Positions 1 through 13,200 of a stretch of 64,000 nucleotides of DNA are shown one piece after another. The notes below the pieces were generated by a model. It saw nothing but the letters and a program-made list of their open reading frames with translations. It did no database searches and was not told where the DNA came from. Location: the NCBI GenBank assembly GCA_023238725.1, contig CM041553.1, positions 19,007,501 through 19,071,500 of the forward strand, read 5' to 3'. This DNA is from Scortum barcoo (Eukaryota > Chordata > Actinopteri > Centrarchiformes > Terapontidae). The stretch's first letter is position 1. Every line of letters begins with the position of its first letter. Position numbers and translations under genes: made by a program.

Positions 1-457
1 AATTCATTTTTAATAAATTAAGTTTGAAGTTCAGAGAGAAAACCTTTACGAAAAGTATTTCATTATAATGATGACAATACTGTAAATCTAAACTCTTTTT
101 GGTACAAGTGTCTCAAGCTGTGGGGCCTTTGCTTAGTTAGAGGTCAAAGACTCTGTAGCAACTGGGATCATTAAGGAGAAAAAGAGATAATAAACACATA
201 ATAAAATCACACACCGTTACAGCGTCTAATAATCACCATTAAGGTTGGCGAGCCAGGCCGTAAGGTCGCGCTGCAGGGAAGACACAGGGCACATTATTTA
301 CTTAAGCAGACTTTAGATGCAGATTTTCTTGAAGCTTCATGTATTTATTTGTACAGTCAAGTGTGACGTTATGCAAAACAGCTGGCTTGCTGCTCACATA
401 ATTCAGTCTATAAGTGTGGAACAGACACTGTTTTTGACCTCTGTTTTCCTCCAACAG

Positions 458-791
458 TAATGACACAGGCATCTTTGTGTCAGATATCATCAGAGGAGGC
501 GTAGCGGATACTGATGGCAGGTTGTTGCTAGGTGACCAGATTCTGTCAATCAATGGGGAGGATGTCCGTGCAGCATCACAGGAACATGCACAGATGCTGC
601 TACAGGTCTGACACACTCACACTTACAAATACAAAGTCTATAGACTAACAAGTAGCAGGTTATACATTTTTTTTCTATGGTTTCATAAACTAATGTGACA
701 TGTGTCACTTTGCTCTCAGGGTTGCAGTGGGGCGGTCCACCTGGAGGTGGCTCGTTTTAAAGCTGGGCTGCAGTATTCACAGCGCAGCCAG
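458..791 (+). other. mpdz: mpdz PDZ domain 11, C-terminal two thirds
   Basis: Exons 458-605 and 720-791 encode NDTGIFVSDIIRGG, then DGRLLLGDQILSINGEDV and GAVHLEVARFKAG. This is the second half of a PDZ fold: the strand after the peptide-binding loop, the GDQIL strand, the ING turn and the final beta strand. It aligns with the eleventh PDZ domain of human MPDZ (NDTGVFVSDIVKGG). The exon carrying the GLGF-type carboxylate-binding loop is left of the window. The following exon at 1086-1182 is a serine-rich linker. Confidence 0.85.
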
Positions 792-3700
792 GTAAACTGT
801 TTCTCGTGGCATTTTATGTCTAATATGTGACAGATCAAAGAAAACGTATTGTGTATTGTGTATTGTGTATTATATTTTATTTAGCTATGATTTCTATTAG
901 GTTGAGAGTCCAGATTTTTAACCCAGCTCAATAATTCTAATGTTTTCTATTATATTATATTTATATTTTATATTATATTATATTTATATTTTAATGTTTT
1001 CTAATGTTCAACTATTAGCCATTTGCACTATTTTAACAATAGTACTTTGTGAACCTAGGAGTACTTTAAGTTGTGTTTTATCCAGAGCGAAGACTCTGAC
1101 TGCTCCACCCTGACCCCCTCAAGTGGATGTGATGCGTCTCTTGGCCACCAGAGGGAGACAGATAACAAAACAGGGAGCTACTGTGAGTGGGCCTCATGTT
1201 CAGGAGCGTTGTCTGAAAGCAAAAACACATAAATTCTTATTGTTAAGACTTCATTTATTGCTGCTTTTGTTTCAGACACTTAATAATTTACTTTAAGTGG
1301 AAAGAATCCTGTTAATATCTTAAAGCTGATTATGCAAACATCTCTCTCTCATCTCCCTCACACAGCATTTCAAGATTACTCTGGCATCAGAAAAGTAATA
1401 ATACATAAGGTAAGACCTAAAATATTTGAAATAATAATTTATTATTGTTATCATTGATTCATTTTCATTATGTGTTGGAGAAAGTGACTTTCAATATTTG
1501 ATGTGTATTTTCAGGAAGTTGGTACTTTGTTTGCTCACATGACATTAGGTGTTTATGTCACGATCTTCCATGTGATACAATGGTGTTGTCTAACATGTCT
1601 GTAATGTGTGTGTGGTATCACCAAAGGGACCATGTGACTCCCTGGGCATCACTGTAGCAGGAGGAGTGGGCAGTCCCCATGACAACGTACCTCTTTTTAT
1701 TGCTACCATGGATACCAATGGACTGGCAGCCAAAACACAGCAATTACAGGTGGGGAGAGTCAATTTATGTGTGTGTGTGTGTGTGTGTGTGTGCACTCGT
1801 ATCAAAGTGCGCGTGTATTATGTATGAGTCATGTTGTGACAAGTCTGTTGCTTTCATCACATCGTAAGGACTCACCTCCTGTTTGAATAAAAAAAGTCAG
1901 TCTTTAGAAGGTTAACCATTCATTGAAATGTCATTTAAGGTAAAGCTCGATATTACTTATAAACATATTTGCATGCATATTCATTAGGATAAAAACTAAT
2001 GTCTCATCAACACTGGTTTTGTAAAAGTTCAAAATAGCGCGGTGATGCAGTGGCTAGCAGTGTTACCTCACAGCAAGAGGGTTCTGGGTCCAAACCCAGT
2101 GGCCAGCTGGGGCCGGTGGGGCCGGGGAGTGGAGTTATGTGGAGCTTGCATGTTTTCCCTGTGTGTCTGCGTGGGTTTTCTCCCAGGTACTCCGGCTTCC
2201 TCCCACAATCCAAAGACTTGCAGGTTAGGTTAATTGGTGACTCTAAATTGCATTGCCTGTAGGTGTGAATGTGTGTGAGATTGGTTGTCTGTCTCTATAT
2301 GTCAGCCCTGTGATTGACTGGCAACCAGTCCAGGGTGACCCTCGCCTCTTGGCCAGTGTCATCTGGGATAGGCTCCACCACCCCCGTGACCCTATGTAAG
2401 GATAAGCGGTACAGAAAATGCATGGATGGATGAAAAAAATGGCATACCATAGGTTATACACCAGCCTACCAGCTTTACATAGAAATACTATAATTTAAAC
2501 AATATCATAGATGTACAATACAAAACATAAATTGTATATTACAAGCTGCTATAATGAGAAATAAATACAATATATACATTTAAAAGCCATCCAACTTGTA
2601 GATTAGGAAAAGTAGCCTTCTAAAAACCCCCAAGAATCAAAAAGGAGAGCTTTATAAATATAATCTGTTAAGGTTGGGTAAGGGTTGGGGTTGGTTATGT
2701 GGAAGTGTTGGTTAAGGTGTCCAGGGAATTAATTTTCCGCAAGTAAAAAAAAAAAAAAATGCAGAGGTACAAGTTTGTGTGTGTGTGTCAATCAGACAGG
2801 AGACAGGATCCTCAGTATCAACGATGTGTCCACGGAGGGAATGACTAATGTCCAGGCTGGAGCCCTGCTGAAGAACGCCACCGGAAGCATCCATCTGCAG
2901 GTAATGTCACAGGGAGACATTTGGTAGTTAATCTCTAATGCCTGCGAGGCACTAAGTTGCAACAACATCAGCAAGTTTCAGTCCAGCGTTGTCAAAGAAA
3001 GACAGCGGTGCCATTTTTAAGGTGACTGCCTGTTTCATTATGACACATCTGTACGCGGTGGTACATCAGCGACAGTGGTAACCTGCCTCCTCTAGGTCAT
3101 TATTTCCTTAACTCACCCACACACAAGTTTGAATAAATATCAAGGCGTTATCAAGGAATAAAAATGAGATGAGTTTGTATTTTCAGTCATCCTTTAGTTG
3201 GCAGTGTTTTGCATGTGAACATTATACTGTAATTTTAAGACAATAGTGTGTCTGACACTTACTCCACACTGTTTGTCTTCATGTTAATAAGCCTCTGAAA
3301 AGATTTTTGCTGTAAGAGAGAAGAGGATTGAACCAGATGTCAGTTGCTCTTGACGAGTACATTGTGTGTTTTTATAAAAAAAAAAAGAAACATCAAAAGG
3401 TCTCATATTTTTATTGCTCTGCATGTATTAACATCAGGACAGTGCTATTAAAGCAGAAGGATATCAGATTATTTTTCCAACTAGTTCATGATTGACGAAG
3501 TTTGCTTTTCAAAATATGTTTGTCCGTCCTCATATGTATTCATTCTTTTGTCATAATGCACTGTGTGTGCATCCAGGTGGCAGCCAGCTCTGGTGGGTGC
3601 AGCTCAAAGGACCACAATGATGTGCATGCCCGGTCGTCGGGCCAGCCCAGCAGCCTGCCCAGCTTTCACAACAGCCTCCGGTGAGAATCAGTTTCCTGAC

Positions 3701-5075
3701 AGTCTCCTACTGTCGTATGAGCTTACTTTGGTCCCCTCCTGGTTTATTCAGTGAATAAGGACAAAGGCAGAGCCCCGGTCCACTTGGCAATAATAAGGAA
3801 GTGCAGACACAGTGTGAAAACATTGGGACAATGCGCTTTTTGACACCCACATATTTTTTACATGTGTTTTCAATTAATGTTTTTTCAGGCAATATTCAGC
3901 AAATGACCACAGACCAACTTCTTTGTTTCATTTCATTGTGAAAATAACACTTTTTTCAGCAGTTTATCAAATTAGGTACTACCTTTGAAAATACTGTGAC
4001 ACTTTAAATCTTCAAACAGACATTTTAATCAAGTAAATGATTAACTGGAAAATCCTTGTTCAAATCATTATTTGTAACCCTAACTTATGTTTTATTAAAG
4101 AGAGATTATTATGTCAGCATGTCTGCATCCTTTGTGCAAAACAGCCTCACGTCAAGAAACTGTGCTCCTGTATATTGCACTGAAAGTTCTGAAAATGTGA
4201 GGAATCCCAGAATTATTACATTTTTCTTTTCATCCATTCACCCCTCTTTTCTCACCTGTTGTCTGTTTTGATGAGCTGGGATACTTCTTACAAACACACA
4301 ACGTATTTAAGTGCGGAGCAAGCTAGAGTAACATGCACACCTACCTGCCCGGCAACTCACCTGCACCATTTCGCACTCTGTTCTCGCAGCGCGCCGCGTG
4401 TACACATACCGTCACTCTAGAGAGAGGCTCCTCGGGCCTGGGCTTCAGCATCGTAGGAGGGTTCGGCAGCCCTCACGGAGACCTGCCCATCTACATCAAA
4501 ACCGTCTTCAACAAGGTGAGCAAACGTCCTCCGGGGAGGAATCTTTCATGGGGATCCTGGGATTAAGGGATGTGATCTCAGCACAGCCCGGTGTTCAGTT
4601 ATACTGTCAGAGTGTCTGTGCTCATATAAGAGAGAAGAACGCCAAGGTAGGAAGGTGCACTTACAAACTTCAAAAGGCTGGTGAGTGAATAAATGACATA
4701 AGTATGCTGTAAAATGTATGACTTGTTTCACTTTGTGTAATTCTAACATGATTGTTTAAACGTGTTGCACTCTTTCATCGCGCGGTAATAAAGACTGTGA
4801 TCAGCTGTTACATTTCCTTTCAGTTCCCACTGTATTGTTTTGTCATATTTTGTCTGCCTCTCTCAGCGTTGCGATCTTGTGATCTCTGTTCTGCGCACGG
4901 TGATGGAGTAAGTCTTTGTGCTCCGCAGGGGGCGGCGATAGAGGATGGCAGGCTGAAACGTGGAGATCAGATCATCGCCGTGAACGGACACTGTCTGGAG
5001 GGTGTGACTCACGCCGAGGCGGTGGACATCCTGAAGAAGACCAAGGGAACTGTAGTCCTAACCGTGCTCTCCTGA
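458..5075 (+). CDS. mpdz: mpdz (multiple PDZ domain protein, MUPP1), 3' part, partial
   Basis: This is the C-terminal part of a multi-PDZ scaffold protein that organises membrane proteins and polarity complexes at tight junctions and synapses. Coding exons with GT/AG borders are 458-605, 720-791, 1086-1182, 1366-1409, 1627-1749, 2796-2900, 3577-3680, about 4390-4515 and 4929-5075, with stop TGA at 5073-5075. All phases join except 3680 to 4390, where one base is missing: exon 3577-3680 ends with two spare bases but 4390 opens a full codon. A weaker acceptor giving an exon start at 4329 would restore frame, or a small exon has been missed. The protein ends in VVLTVLS, close to the MPDZ/PATJ C-terminus. 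PATJ has a similar last PDZ domain; adjacency to tyrp1 favours mpdz. Upstream exons lie outside the window. Which fish paralogue (a or b) is not determined. Confidence 0.9.
847..1000. repeat. short AT-rich tandem repeats in an mpdz intron
   Basis: Four near-perfect copies of a 7-base unit (gtattgt) run from about 847. A second stretch near 950-1000 repeats an AT-only unit of roughly 25 bases about twice. Both lie in the intron between exons 720-791 and 1086-1182. Confidence 0.7.
1768..1792. repeat. (TG)n microsatellite
   Basis: About 12 uninterrupted TG units begin just after the splice donor of mpdz exon 1627-1749. Confidence 0.95.
2037..2432 (+). mobile_element. SINE-like (tRNA-derived type) dispersed repeat
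   Basis: The stretch has the familiar fish repeat layout: an opening like a decayed tRNA promoter (tagcagtgttacctcacagc, then ggttctgggtccaaaccca), a middle part with gtgggttttctcccagg and aggttaattggtgactcta, and a 3' part with gggataggctccacc, ggataagcggtacag and a short ATGG tail. It sits in an mpdz intron. A reverse-orientation relative lies at 55195-55503. The exact family name is not claimed. Confidence 0.75.
4390..5075 (+). other. mpdz: mpdz PDZ domain 13 (last)
   Basis: Exons 4390-4515 and 4929-5075 encode the final domain. The carboxylate-binding loop is SGLGFSIVGGFGSPHGDLP, followed by GRLKRGDQIIAVNGHCLEG, THAEAVDILKKTKGT and the terminal VVLTVLS. The domain ends directly at the stop codon, as in MPDZ and PATJ of other vertebrates. 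Exon 3577-3680 before it is a low-complexity Ser/Gly/His linker of about 35 residues. Confidence 0.88.
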
Positions 5076-6560
5076 GACGCAACCCCCGTTTGTGTCCGAT
5101 GGTCATTACATCTTTGTAAAGTATTCCTTAAAATAATGTAGCTGCCTCCTGTAGAACTGCTTCACACACACAACCTGAGAAGGCAAATGAGGACAGTTAA
5201 AGTGATATAGATTTGTTTGAAATCACTGGAAGAAGATACTGTCGGTGTGAATTTCTCTGTATTTAGTTTGGGGAAGCTACCTCTCGCTGCAAACACAGTC
5301 TGGATGTGTTTACATGCTCACAGTATTCCCAATGGAAACTCCTGTGAAGGTGTTAATTAAGCTAACGTGCGCGTTATATCAATTTTCAGCTCTTGATCAT
5401 GAATACCTCTGTATTCCTATGAAGATATTTTGAAGATGACCACAGAAATGAAGCTCATGGAAACCAAAGGCCCTAATGCAGATATATTAAATAAGCCAAT
5501 GCTGCAGTGTCCCAACTGATGATGATACGCTGTGTTATCTTATCTTATCTTATCGCAGTATTTATAATATTCTTTATGTATCGCCCATGTAAACACACCC
5601 ATGATTAATCTACCATCCCCGAACCTGTCAAACTATTGACCATACATCTGAGTGCAACAGAAGCATCTCTTGAGAAACATCGCTGCTTGTATCTATCGAC
5701 TTCTGTTTATTCAGAGTCAACTACTGTGATAAACTCCTAAGACCCAAATCATGCCAAGTGCTTCTGCCAATCTTTTGTATGGCAACGAGGTTTTAGGACA
5801 TTTGCTTTTCTTTTGTTCTTCGCTCTCATATTCTATTTATTATTTACATATGAAGAGTGTGTCACGATTGCTTCTGTAGTCAGTGTAATGCATGACATGA
5901 GAACTGACAACAAAAATCACCTTGTGTTGAAGGTATAACGAGTGGGCATTTCCTAAAAAAAAAAAAAACATCTATAAACTCACATGAAATGATCTCTCTC
6001 AGCCATCGCTTATGATCAGCTAGAAGTGTCTGCCTGTATTTTCTTATTATTTCTGTGTTTGTGACATTTCTGGGCCTTTGGGCAGTGTTGTAAAGCCCCC
6101 AGCCAATAACAGTGCACAGGTTTGGAGGCACGGGACTATAAAACGTTAAGGATGGCCCAACTTTGAACACTGACATTGCAAACAGCAACCAATGAATCCT
6201 ACTTGTTATACCTTTGAGCACGAAGAGTAGAAAAAAAAAAGTGTTACATCTGTTAAAAGCAGCTGCTAATACGTATTTCTTATTTATTTACAGATTTATT
6301 ATTTATTACTTTAACTTGATCAGTTGTTTTTTTTTTTAGGATTTCAAATAAGTAATGTTATAGTGTAATGTGCAGTCTTTATTTAGAAACCTTCTCATGT
6401 CTGTTTTATATGACTTTATTTATACTGAGATATTAATGTTTTCTTCACAGTCATTCATTTTATTTCATATATGTCAGTAGTCCTCAGACACGTGTGTGTG
6501 TTGCATAACTGAATGTACTTTAAGTGATCTTATTAAATGTTCATTTGTTAGAGTTTTGGA
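5076..6560 (+). other. mpdz: probable mpdz 3' untranslated region
   Basis: No convincing reading frame follows the mpdz stop codon. ATTAAA, a common variant poly(A) signal, occurs near 5484 and at 6532-6537, so the 3' end is probably one of these. A (TTATC)4 run lies at 5535-5554. The true 3' end needs transcript data. Confidence 0.4.
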
Positions 6561-7610
6561 TACAAAACTTTCTGTAGTTCAGGACTTCCATTATTTGGCT
6601 CACTTGCTTCCTGATGTACCGCTGTGTATAGATGTGTCGTAATGAAACAAGCAGTCACCTTTAAATATGGTCATATTTTAATGAGGGATGACAACAACCA
6701 AGAAGTCTTTCTTGTTATCTGGTGCTTTGTGGTGTCTCTTAGGAATAATACTGAGCAGGATAAGCCAGTGGATATCACATTGTTTGACTTTCAAAGCCCA
6801 CAGATGCAGACCAGAAAGAAGTATTTGGGAAACTCTGAGATTCCTGAACTGTTAAACGAGGACGCCTGTGCCTGCAGTTACATTTTTAAGGAGAGAAGCG
6901 AGAATTCTTTTGCATTTTTTGCATATTTTTGCATCTATTTCCAAACCAGTGAAGTGAATTTTGCCTTGGAGATGTTTTATTGCTGTGGTTATGTCCTCTT
7001 TCTCTCTGTCTTTGTGAAACATGAATACATATTCAGGATATTCAGGTTTAGTCAAGGTGCCAGAATGAAGTGTGTGTCACACAGTATATCATGGAATGAC
7101 GGGGCAGCACTAAATCACAGTGTAAGGATTAGGGTGACAACAGGAGAGGGGAGGAGAGGAGGATTAGTTGGAGAAGTACAACATCGTAGGGAAAGCTGAA
7201 GAAATAAGTCCAAAGTTAGGACAAAGACATTTCTAACCCAAGTCAGAGAAACACAGAGGGAGGGTAAACCTGCACCATTTACCTCTAAATGCATAGAACT
7301 TTCACTTTAATTACTGGAGTTACTGGTGACAACTTGACAAACAATACATTTGCACACAAATGTCTCATTTAGGAAATAGGAGGCATCTAGGGAGATCCTG
7401 TCTGGAGCCGCCGCATTAATCAAAGCCATCTGTTCACATTGCAAGCTTTACTGAAACCAAGCCATCGCAGTCTGGTTTATCCTTCTCCAGATGAACGATT
7501 TCCCTGCCTAAAGGCTGGCATGAAGGGGGTTTTAAGATGGAGAAACGGCAAAATGCTTTTTGTGTATTTCTCCCAAAAGTAATGGTTCTTTTGTGAAAAA
7601 TAAAAAATCA

Positions 7611-7645
<35 letters not shown>

Positions 7646-10199
7646 ACTTGTTTGGCATCTAAAAACATATCTACATATTTTGATCACTATATTTTTATCA
7701 CACGAGCTTCAGTGGATTTCCATACAGCCCCTATGGGTGCAGCAGGGAGCAGATGCATTGAAATCTGCCATTCTTTAGATTCATTAGGCAAGAAAACCAA
7801 TCTGCTGGTTTTCACATCCAGGCTCAAATTCCCTTTCTCTCAAACTTTTATGAGGAATACGCCAGCAAGCCACGGGCAATGGGACCTTTTTCCACTGCAT
7901 GGTCCTTCCTGTCCTTCAGAGGGGCCTGTCTACTGTGGCTGCAAAGCTGCGATGCACTTCTCTGCAGTTAGGAATAAGATGACTTTCATGCGAGCACACT
8001 TGACATGAAAGGCACTAATGATCCTCTCTCCCAGGAGGGTAGCAGTGGCCAAATGATTGCTCAGTGTGTGGCTGTCACATCTATCCATATTAATAAAATC
8101 CACAGGATTGTGTCTTTTTCTGTCATTGTAACCTGCTGGTACAGAGAGAGCAGCCAACTGATGGTGGATCCAAAAAAAAAATCTCTTCTTCTCCTTCCAC
8201 TCCCATTAGATTCTTTTTCAAGATACCAGCCTGCACTGCAAAAATGCCAGTCCTAAGTAATTCAGTCCAGTGCTGAGTCTTGAAATTTTTGCTCTCTTTA
8301 AAGAAAGTTAAAAAATATTCCAACAGGGAGATGTACTGTAGCCACAGTTCATACTGTAGGTCTACCGTAGTTACAGTAAATTACAGTTAGTATTTAGAAG
8401 CCACCAGATCCACATTAACACTGAGTCGAGGTTGTCACAAGCAAATGAGCATGTCTGCCTATGTCGTGCTGCTTTATTCAATGGCATAGCCTGAAGCAAG
8501 AAATAATTAGACACAGTCATGCAGTTATCGTAGAGAAACGCTGCATGACGTGCCGCATCATCTTGTTATGAGTTTAAAAACCGCTCTGTCTTGTTAAAAG
8601 AAGAATCTGCCGGTCAAAAAATTTCACACTTTTCTCTACTTTATCTATTCTGTCATCTAACTATGCTTTGGGCAAGGCCATTGCTGGTTATAAGAAATAC
8701 TGAGGCTGTAAGTCTAAGCAGCTCCTCCACCCACACATCATTGTCAAAAAAAAGCCTGAAAACCTTTTTTGATTAATTTGTTTCCTGTGAAAAAAATCTG
8801 AATACATTAACAGCCGCATGAAAGCTGTTCTAAGATTCTTTGAATTGAATTGTTCCTTCACTTTTCCTCACCTAAAAATTGTCAAATTGTCAAATTTAAG
8901 AGTCTGAAGAAATACTTGTGTCCGCCTTTTCAAAAATCACTTCTGTATATGTAACTTTAAATTACAAAACTTCAAGTGGCCCCTCAGCCCCCTTCAATAA
9001 CATGCCTTCACCTGTCTTCAGTGGTAGCTGCAGCCCTGAATATAGCAATACAGCATGAGATCATAAAAACGAATGTGGAGCATGCTGCTCGCTTGCTTTG
9101 GGCCGCAATTTCTGCAAAGCTTCGATTCCAAGGCTCAATATGGCCTTTCCTTGCAGAATGAAAGAGTCACAACTGGACGAGAGGGAGTATTTATCCTTGA
9201 ACACAGCTCAGATCCTAAAGGTAATGTCTGTGAACTGTAATTTATATCAGTTTTGGAGAAGGCATGTTTTAAATTGAGCCAAAACCATGTGGGCGTACAA
9301 GCGAGAACAAAGTGAACTGTGTGAAGTTAAGGTAAACACAAGGGAACATGAGCCTGACGCTACAGTCGTCACTAACGGGTGTGTGCAAGTTCTTTGACCC
9401 TGCCACTCTCCTGAACCACCGTTAACAAATGTGGACAGTGTGTCTGAGGTATGTAGCAGCTCCGTGGTGACATTGTCGTAGATAATTATCCTTAACGCCA
9501 TACTTCAGTCTTCCCCCTTTGGACCAGCTCCCCCCTTGTTATTCCCTACATGAAGCGAGATATTCTGGTCCTGATGTATAATATATGAGTTAAACATATG
9601 GCTTATGATTGTGGGGGGGAAAGAGGAGTTCACTGAAAAAGTCAATGAATCCTTGCTCTCCCATTGCAGTAATGTGTTAAATCCACATGAGGGCGCTGTG
9701 TGTGTGTGCTGTTAATAGAGACATTTGCATATACTTCATCTCACTCATTGGTGAAAAGCAACTTTAAATCTAAGTGGTTTGATTTGCTGGTTAGCCTCAG
9801 GCTTTAGACAAGCAAATTTACGCCTGCAGCAGAAAGCCTCTAGTATTAAGACCCGTTTGTGGTTTGTTACCACATAGCATATCATTCACATAGTAATGGG
9901 CCTTGATTAAATGCAGAATGAAGGGAATAGGAACACACACATCACACATTGTCTGTGTTGATGTATCAGCAATGTGTGAGCTGAAGAAGGGAAACTATAG
10001 GGAAGAAACAGCCCATATATATGTCCATATATTTTATCTACTGGTAGCAATTTGCCCATTCATTATAAGCTGAGCTTCTCCAAGCAGCCTGACCTCTCCT
10101 ACTGTATGTGTCAAATGAAAGATCAGCCACACTCTGCCAGCCCAACAATTTATAGCAAACACACTGACGCGCGGGCTCTGGGTTCACAACCAGTTCAAC
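6561..10199. other. intergenic DNA between the mpdz and tyrp1 3' ends
   Basis: No exon-like reading frame with splice sites or recognisable protein similarity was found on either strand. A 191-codon plus-strand frame at 6624-7199 has no family resemblance and biased, AT-rich composition. A (TA)n run lies at 7612-7642. In tetrapods LURAP1L lies between TYRP1 and MPDZ, and no trace of its sequence was seen here. Confidence 0.6.
7612..7642. repeat. (TA)n microsatellite
   Basis: About 15 TA units between mpdz and tyrp1. Confidence 0.95.
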
Positions 10200-10205
10200 T
10201 TTATT
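10200..10205 (-). terminator. tyrp1: tyrp1 poly(A) signal AATAAA
   Basis: TTTATT on the plus strand reads AATAAA on the tyrp1 strand, about 75 bases after the stop codon. That gives a very short 3' untranslated region. It is the nearest canonical signal downstream of the stop. Confidence 0.7.
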
Positions 10206-10279
10206 AGAAGAAGTGGGGGAAATAAAAAAAGCAAAACAAATGCATGAAAATGTTAGGGCCTCTGTAGAAAGGCGTGGAT

Positions 10280-13200
10280 TTAGACAACAGACTGCGATTT
10301 GTCCAACCTCCGGTTGTCCTCTGAGTAACGTCGGAAAGTTTCTCCCAGCAGCGGCTCCAGGGCCTCCGCCGAGTGGTAGGAGCGGGCACGCACGGCACAG
10401 GCGATTACTCCGCCCACCACCGCCACCACCAGCACCGCCGCAACAATGGCTATGGTGATGATCTCAGACAGGGTGTAGGCACGAGCTACGGGGACAAAGG
10501 GGAAGGTCATCAGGCGTGTCATTGGGTTTTGTGGATGTTTGTTGTGCGCATGTGCTGCTACTCACTTGGCCACTGGACCTCATAGGAGTATCCCAGGTTT
10601 TCTGGAGCAGGGAGAAACATCTCAGCATTGGTGACAGGGGGCCAAAAAGGAACCATGTTGAATCTCCGGTTGTGCCCAATGGGAGCATTCTCTTCAGGGT
10701 AAACTATTTCACCTAAAGGATGAGACAAAAAGCAGGTTCATCCATCTGTGCATCCCTCTGAGGGACTTAGGATTCTGTACCTGCATCTCTGCGTCTAGCT
10801 CAGGCTTGCACGTACCCGGTTGGTGCCTGCCGAGCCACTCGTCAAAGATTGCGTCGGTGAACGTGTGCAGCAGGACAAAGATGGGGTCGTTGGGCGAGAG
10901 GTGGGTCTGTCCGCCAGTCCCGTTGAGGAAGAGGTGGGCCAGGTTGTGGAGGCTGCGGATCACGGGGTCGTACATCCCCCGGGGGGCGCTGTAGCCTAGA
11001 AGAATACATAACAGCAAAGCTAAATTAAAGCTCCAATTTACCAAAATTAGGAACAACAAATGGTGTGTTGGAGCTAACCATATGTGCGTGTGGGTGGAGG
11101 GCCCAGTGTGTGTGTGCATGCATGTGTGTGTCTCTGGCTTTGTGCTCGTATCCACGCAGTCACACAGCACTTCAGTAGTCGGAACAGAGCCTGACTCAAC
11201 CCAAACATCCCCCCTCGGTTGCCGCATAACCGCGCACCTTCAATGGTGTTCCTGAAGCTCTCAGAGGAGGTGGAGTAGTAAGGTGGAGTGTCGAAGGTGT
11301 TGAGTTCCAGACAATCCAACACGTCTTGGGGCTCCGGCAACCTCTGCACCATAGGCCGAGCCACGTTGCCCGCTGGGTTCCTTCTGATGGGGCTGGTTTC
11401 TGTGTCTGGGTGATAAGGACAGAACCCAAGGTCAGAGTTAATACTGTCTAACTCAAGTGAACCAAAAGTGTATACTTCTTCCAACCCCTTTTTCGAACTT
11501 GTATGTATACGATGACCTGATGTTACTTCTATTTGGTTTGTTTTTTTTTCTTTATTTATAGACAAATAACGACAATAAAAAAATTCAATTAAAAAAAATT
11601 ACCTCTACACCCGGACAAAAAGATGACTACAATAACAGAACAGTGGCAGGTTTTCGGTCGGACTCAGGGCCCCCACGGAGACGGTGAGAGAGATGATTAG
11701 AAATGTTGTATTATTAAACTACTTTCTAATTCTGTGTGGGAGTCTAGACTGGTTTGATCAGTCTTAAACATGACAGGATGGCAGTTTTCTCTTTAAATTA
11801 TTCACTAAAAGTCAACAGTAGTGAGAGAGAGCTCTGTGACGGAACAGAAGTTTTTTTTGTTTTTTTTTCTCCCTGTTGCACGCATGATCTCGTTCTTCCT
11901 CTTTTTTTTGTGCTTTCTCTCCCACATATACACAAACACACACACAAACACACACACACACACGGGGACATAAACAGAAGGCTACATAACTGAGTTGTCT
12001 GTCTGTTTGAAGATTATTCCCTCAGATCAAAGGAACCAGTAGACTGCTAGATTCCTGTCTTCAACGAGCACATGCACAAATAAGGCAACCCCCCCACCCT
12101 AACCCATTTAAGGAGACGTTGCTTGTTGACGCAGGAAATACCAGGCCTGTCGTGACTCTTCAAGGGGATTAAAGACAGATCACTCACACGTTGGCCACTC
12201 ACATGTTCTACCTGTTACCAGATTCCCTCCAGTTTTTTTTCTTATACATGTGCAATCACGCTAAAAAAGGACCCTCCCCCTCAAAACGTGTGTCAATATG
12301 TTTATAGCAAGGAGCTACAGTAAAGAAGGACTGGCATTCTTCTATTATTCTGCAATGCTGGATCAAACAAACATATTGTTTTGAATTAGTTGTATTTGAA
12401 AACTATAAGCAAAGGTAGTGATTGTAATCTGGTGCCAAGGCGGAATGGGATCCAATCCCTGCAAATCTGATCACCTAAAGTCCAGCTTATTACAGCCTAA
12501 CACAGAGTTTCCTTATTCTGCTTTAAACCGCATGACCCACTGGGAATTAGCACTTTGAGAAACTTGGTCTGATGTCTGCTCACTATAGAGAAATAAGGCT
12601 AGCTGAATCAAAAGAATGTTTCTGAATCCAGCCTCTTAAGACGGCGGCGTGCCGCACTCGGTTTGGATGCGCGCAGCAACTTAGTTGAGTCAAGTAGTTT
12701 CAGGCAAACTGTGGTAATAGCAAGCAATATTGAATGCAGCACAACAGCTGTGAGGTATTATTTATAGCTGCTTATGTTCTACATGCTCTCTTTACGAGCT
12801 CTTTGCCCTCTTTTCCCGATGTAGCTGAGCACTGTGCTGTATATCAACGCCGACTCCCTCATGTGGCTCGGTGTGGTGCGGTGCGGTGCAGTGGATGCGC
12901 CTCAGCGGCCATCCTTACTGTTGCAAATGGTGCCCATCGTGTCGTAGTCCTCCACGCTCTCGCAGATGACCCTCCACTGGGAGAACACGGAGTTGGAGCT
13001 GATGGAGCCCATGTCGAAGGAGCTCCTGGCGCCCAGAAGGTCATCGGTGCAGATGTCACACTCGCTGCCTCCGATGGCAAAGTTCCAGTAGGGCAGGGCG
13101 AAGGTGGGGTCGCCCAGCAGCATGTTCTGCACAAGGTGGTTGGAATAAAAGAAAAAGGCAGGCGTTCATGGGTGGATTCATTATCTATAATATCTCTATT

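Larger units (their letters stand above)
1366..2900 (+). other. mpdz: mpdz PDZ domain 12
   Basis: Three exons make this domain: 1366-1409 (a lead-in ending VIIHK), 1627-1749 (GPCDSLGITVAGGVGSP, with DSLGI as the carboxylate-binding loop) and 2796-2900 (TGDRILSINDVSTEGMT to GSIHLQ). The order matches PDZ12 of human MPDZ (GPTDSLGISIAGGVGSP; VGDRI; STEGMTH). The intron between the last two exons holds a CA/TG microsatellite and a SINE-like repeat. Confidence 0.85.

Noticed and set aside
6624..7199. 191-codon plus-strand open frame between mpdz and tyrp1
   Set aside because: No family resemblance, unusual Phe/Cys/Tyr-rich composition, no splice or promoter context; a chance frame in AT-rich DNA.
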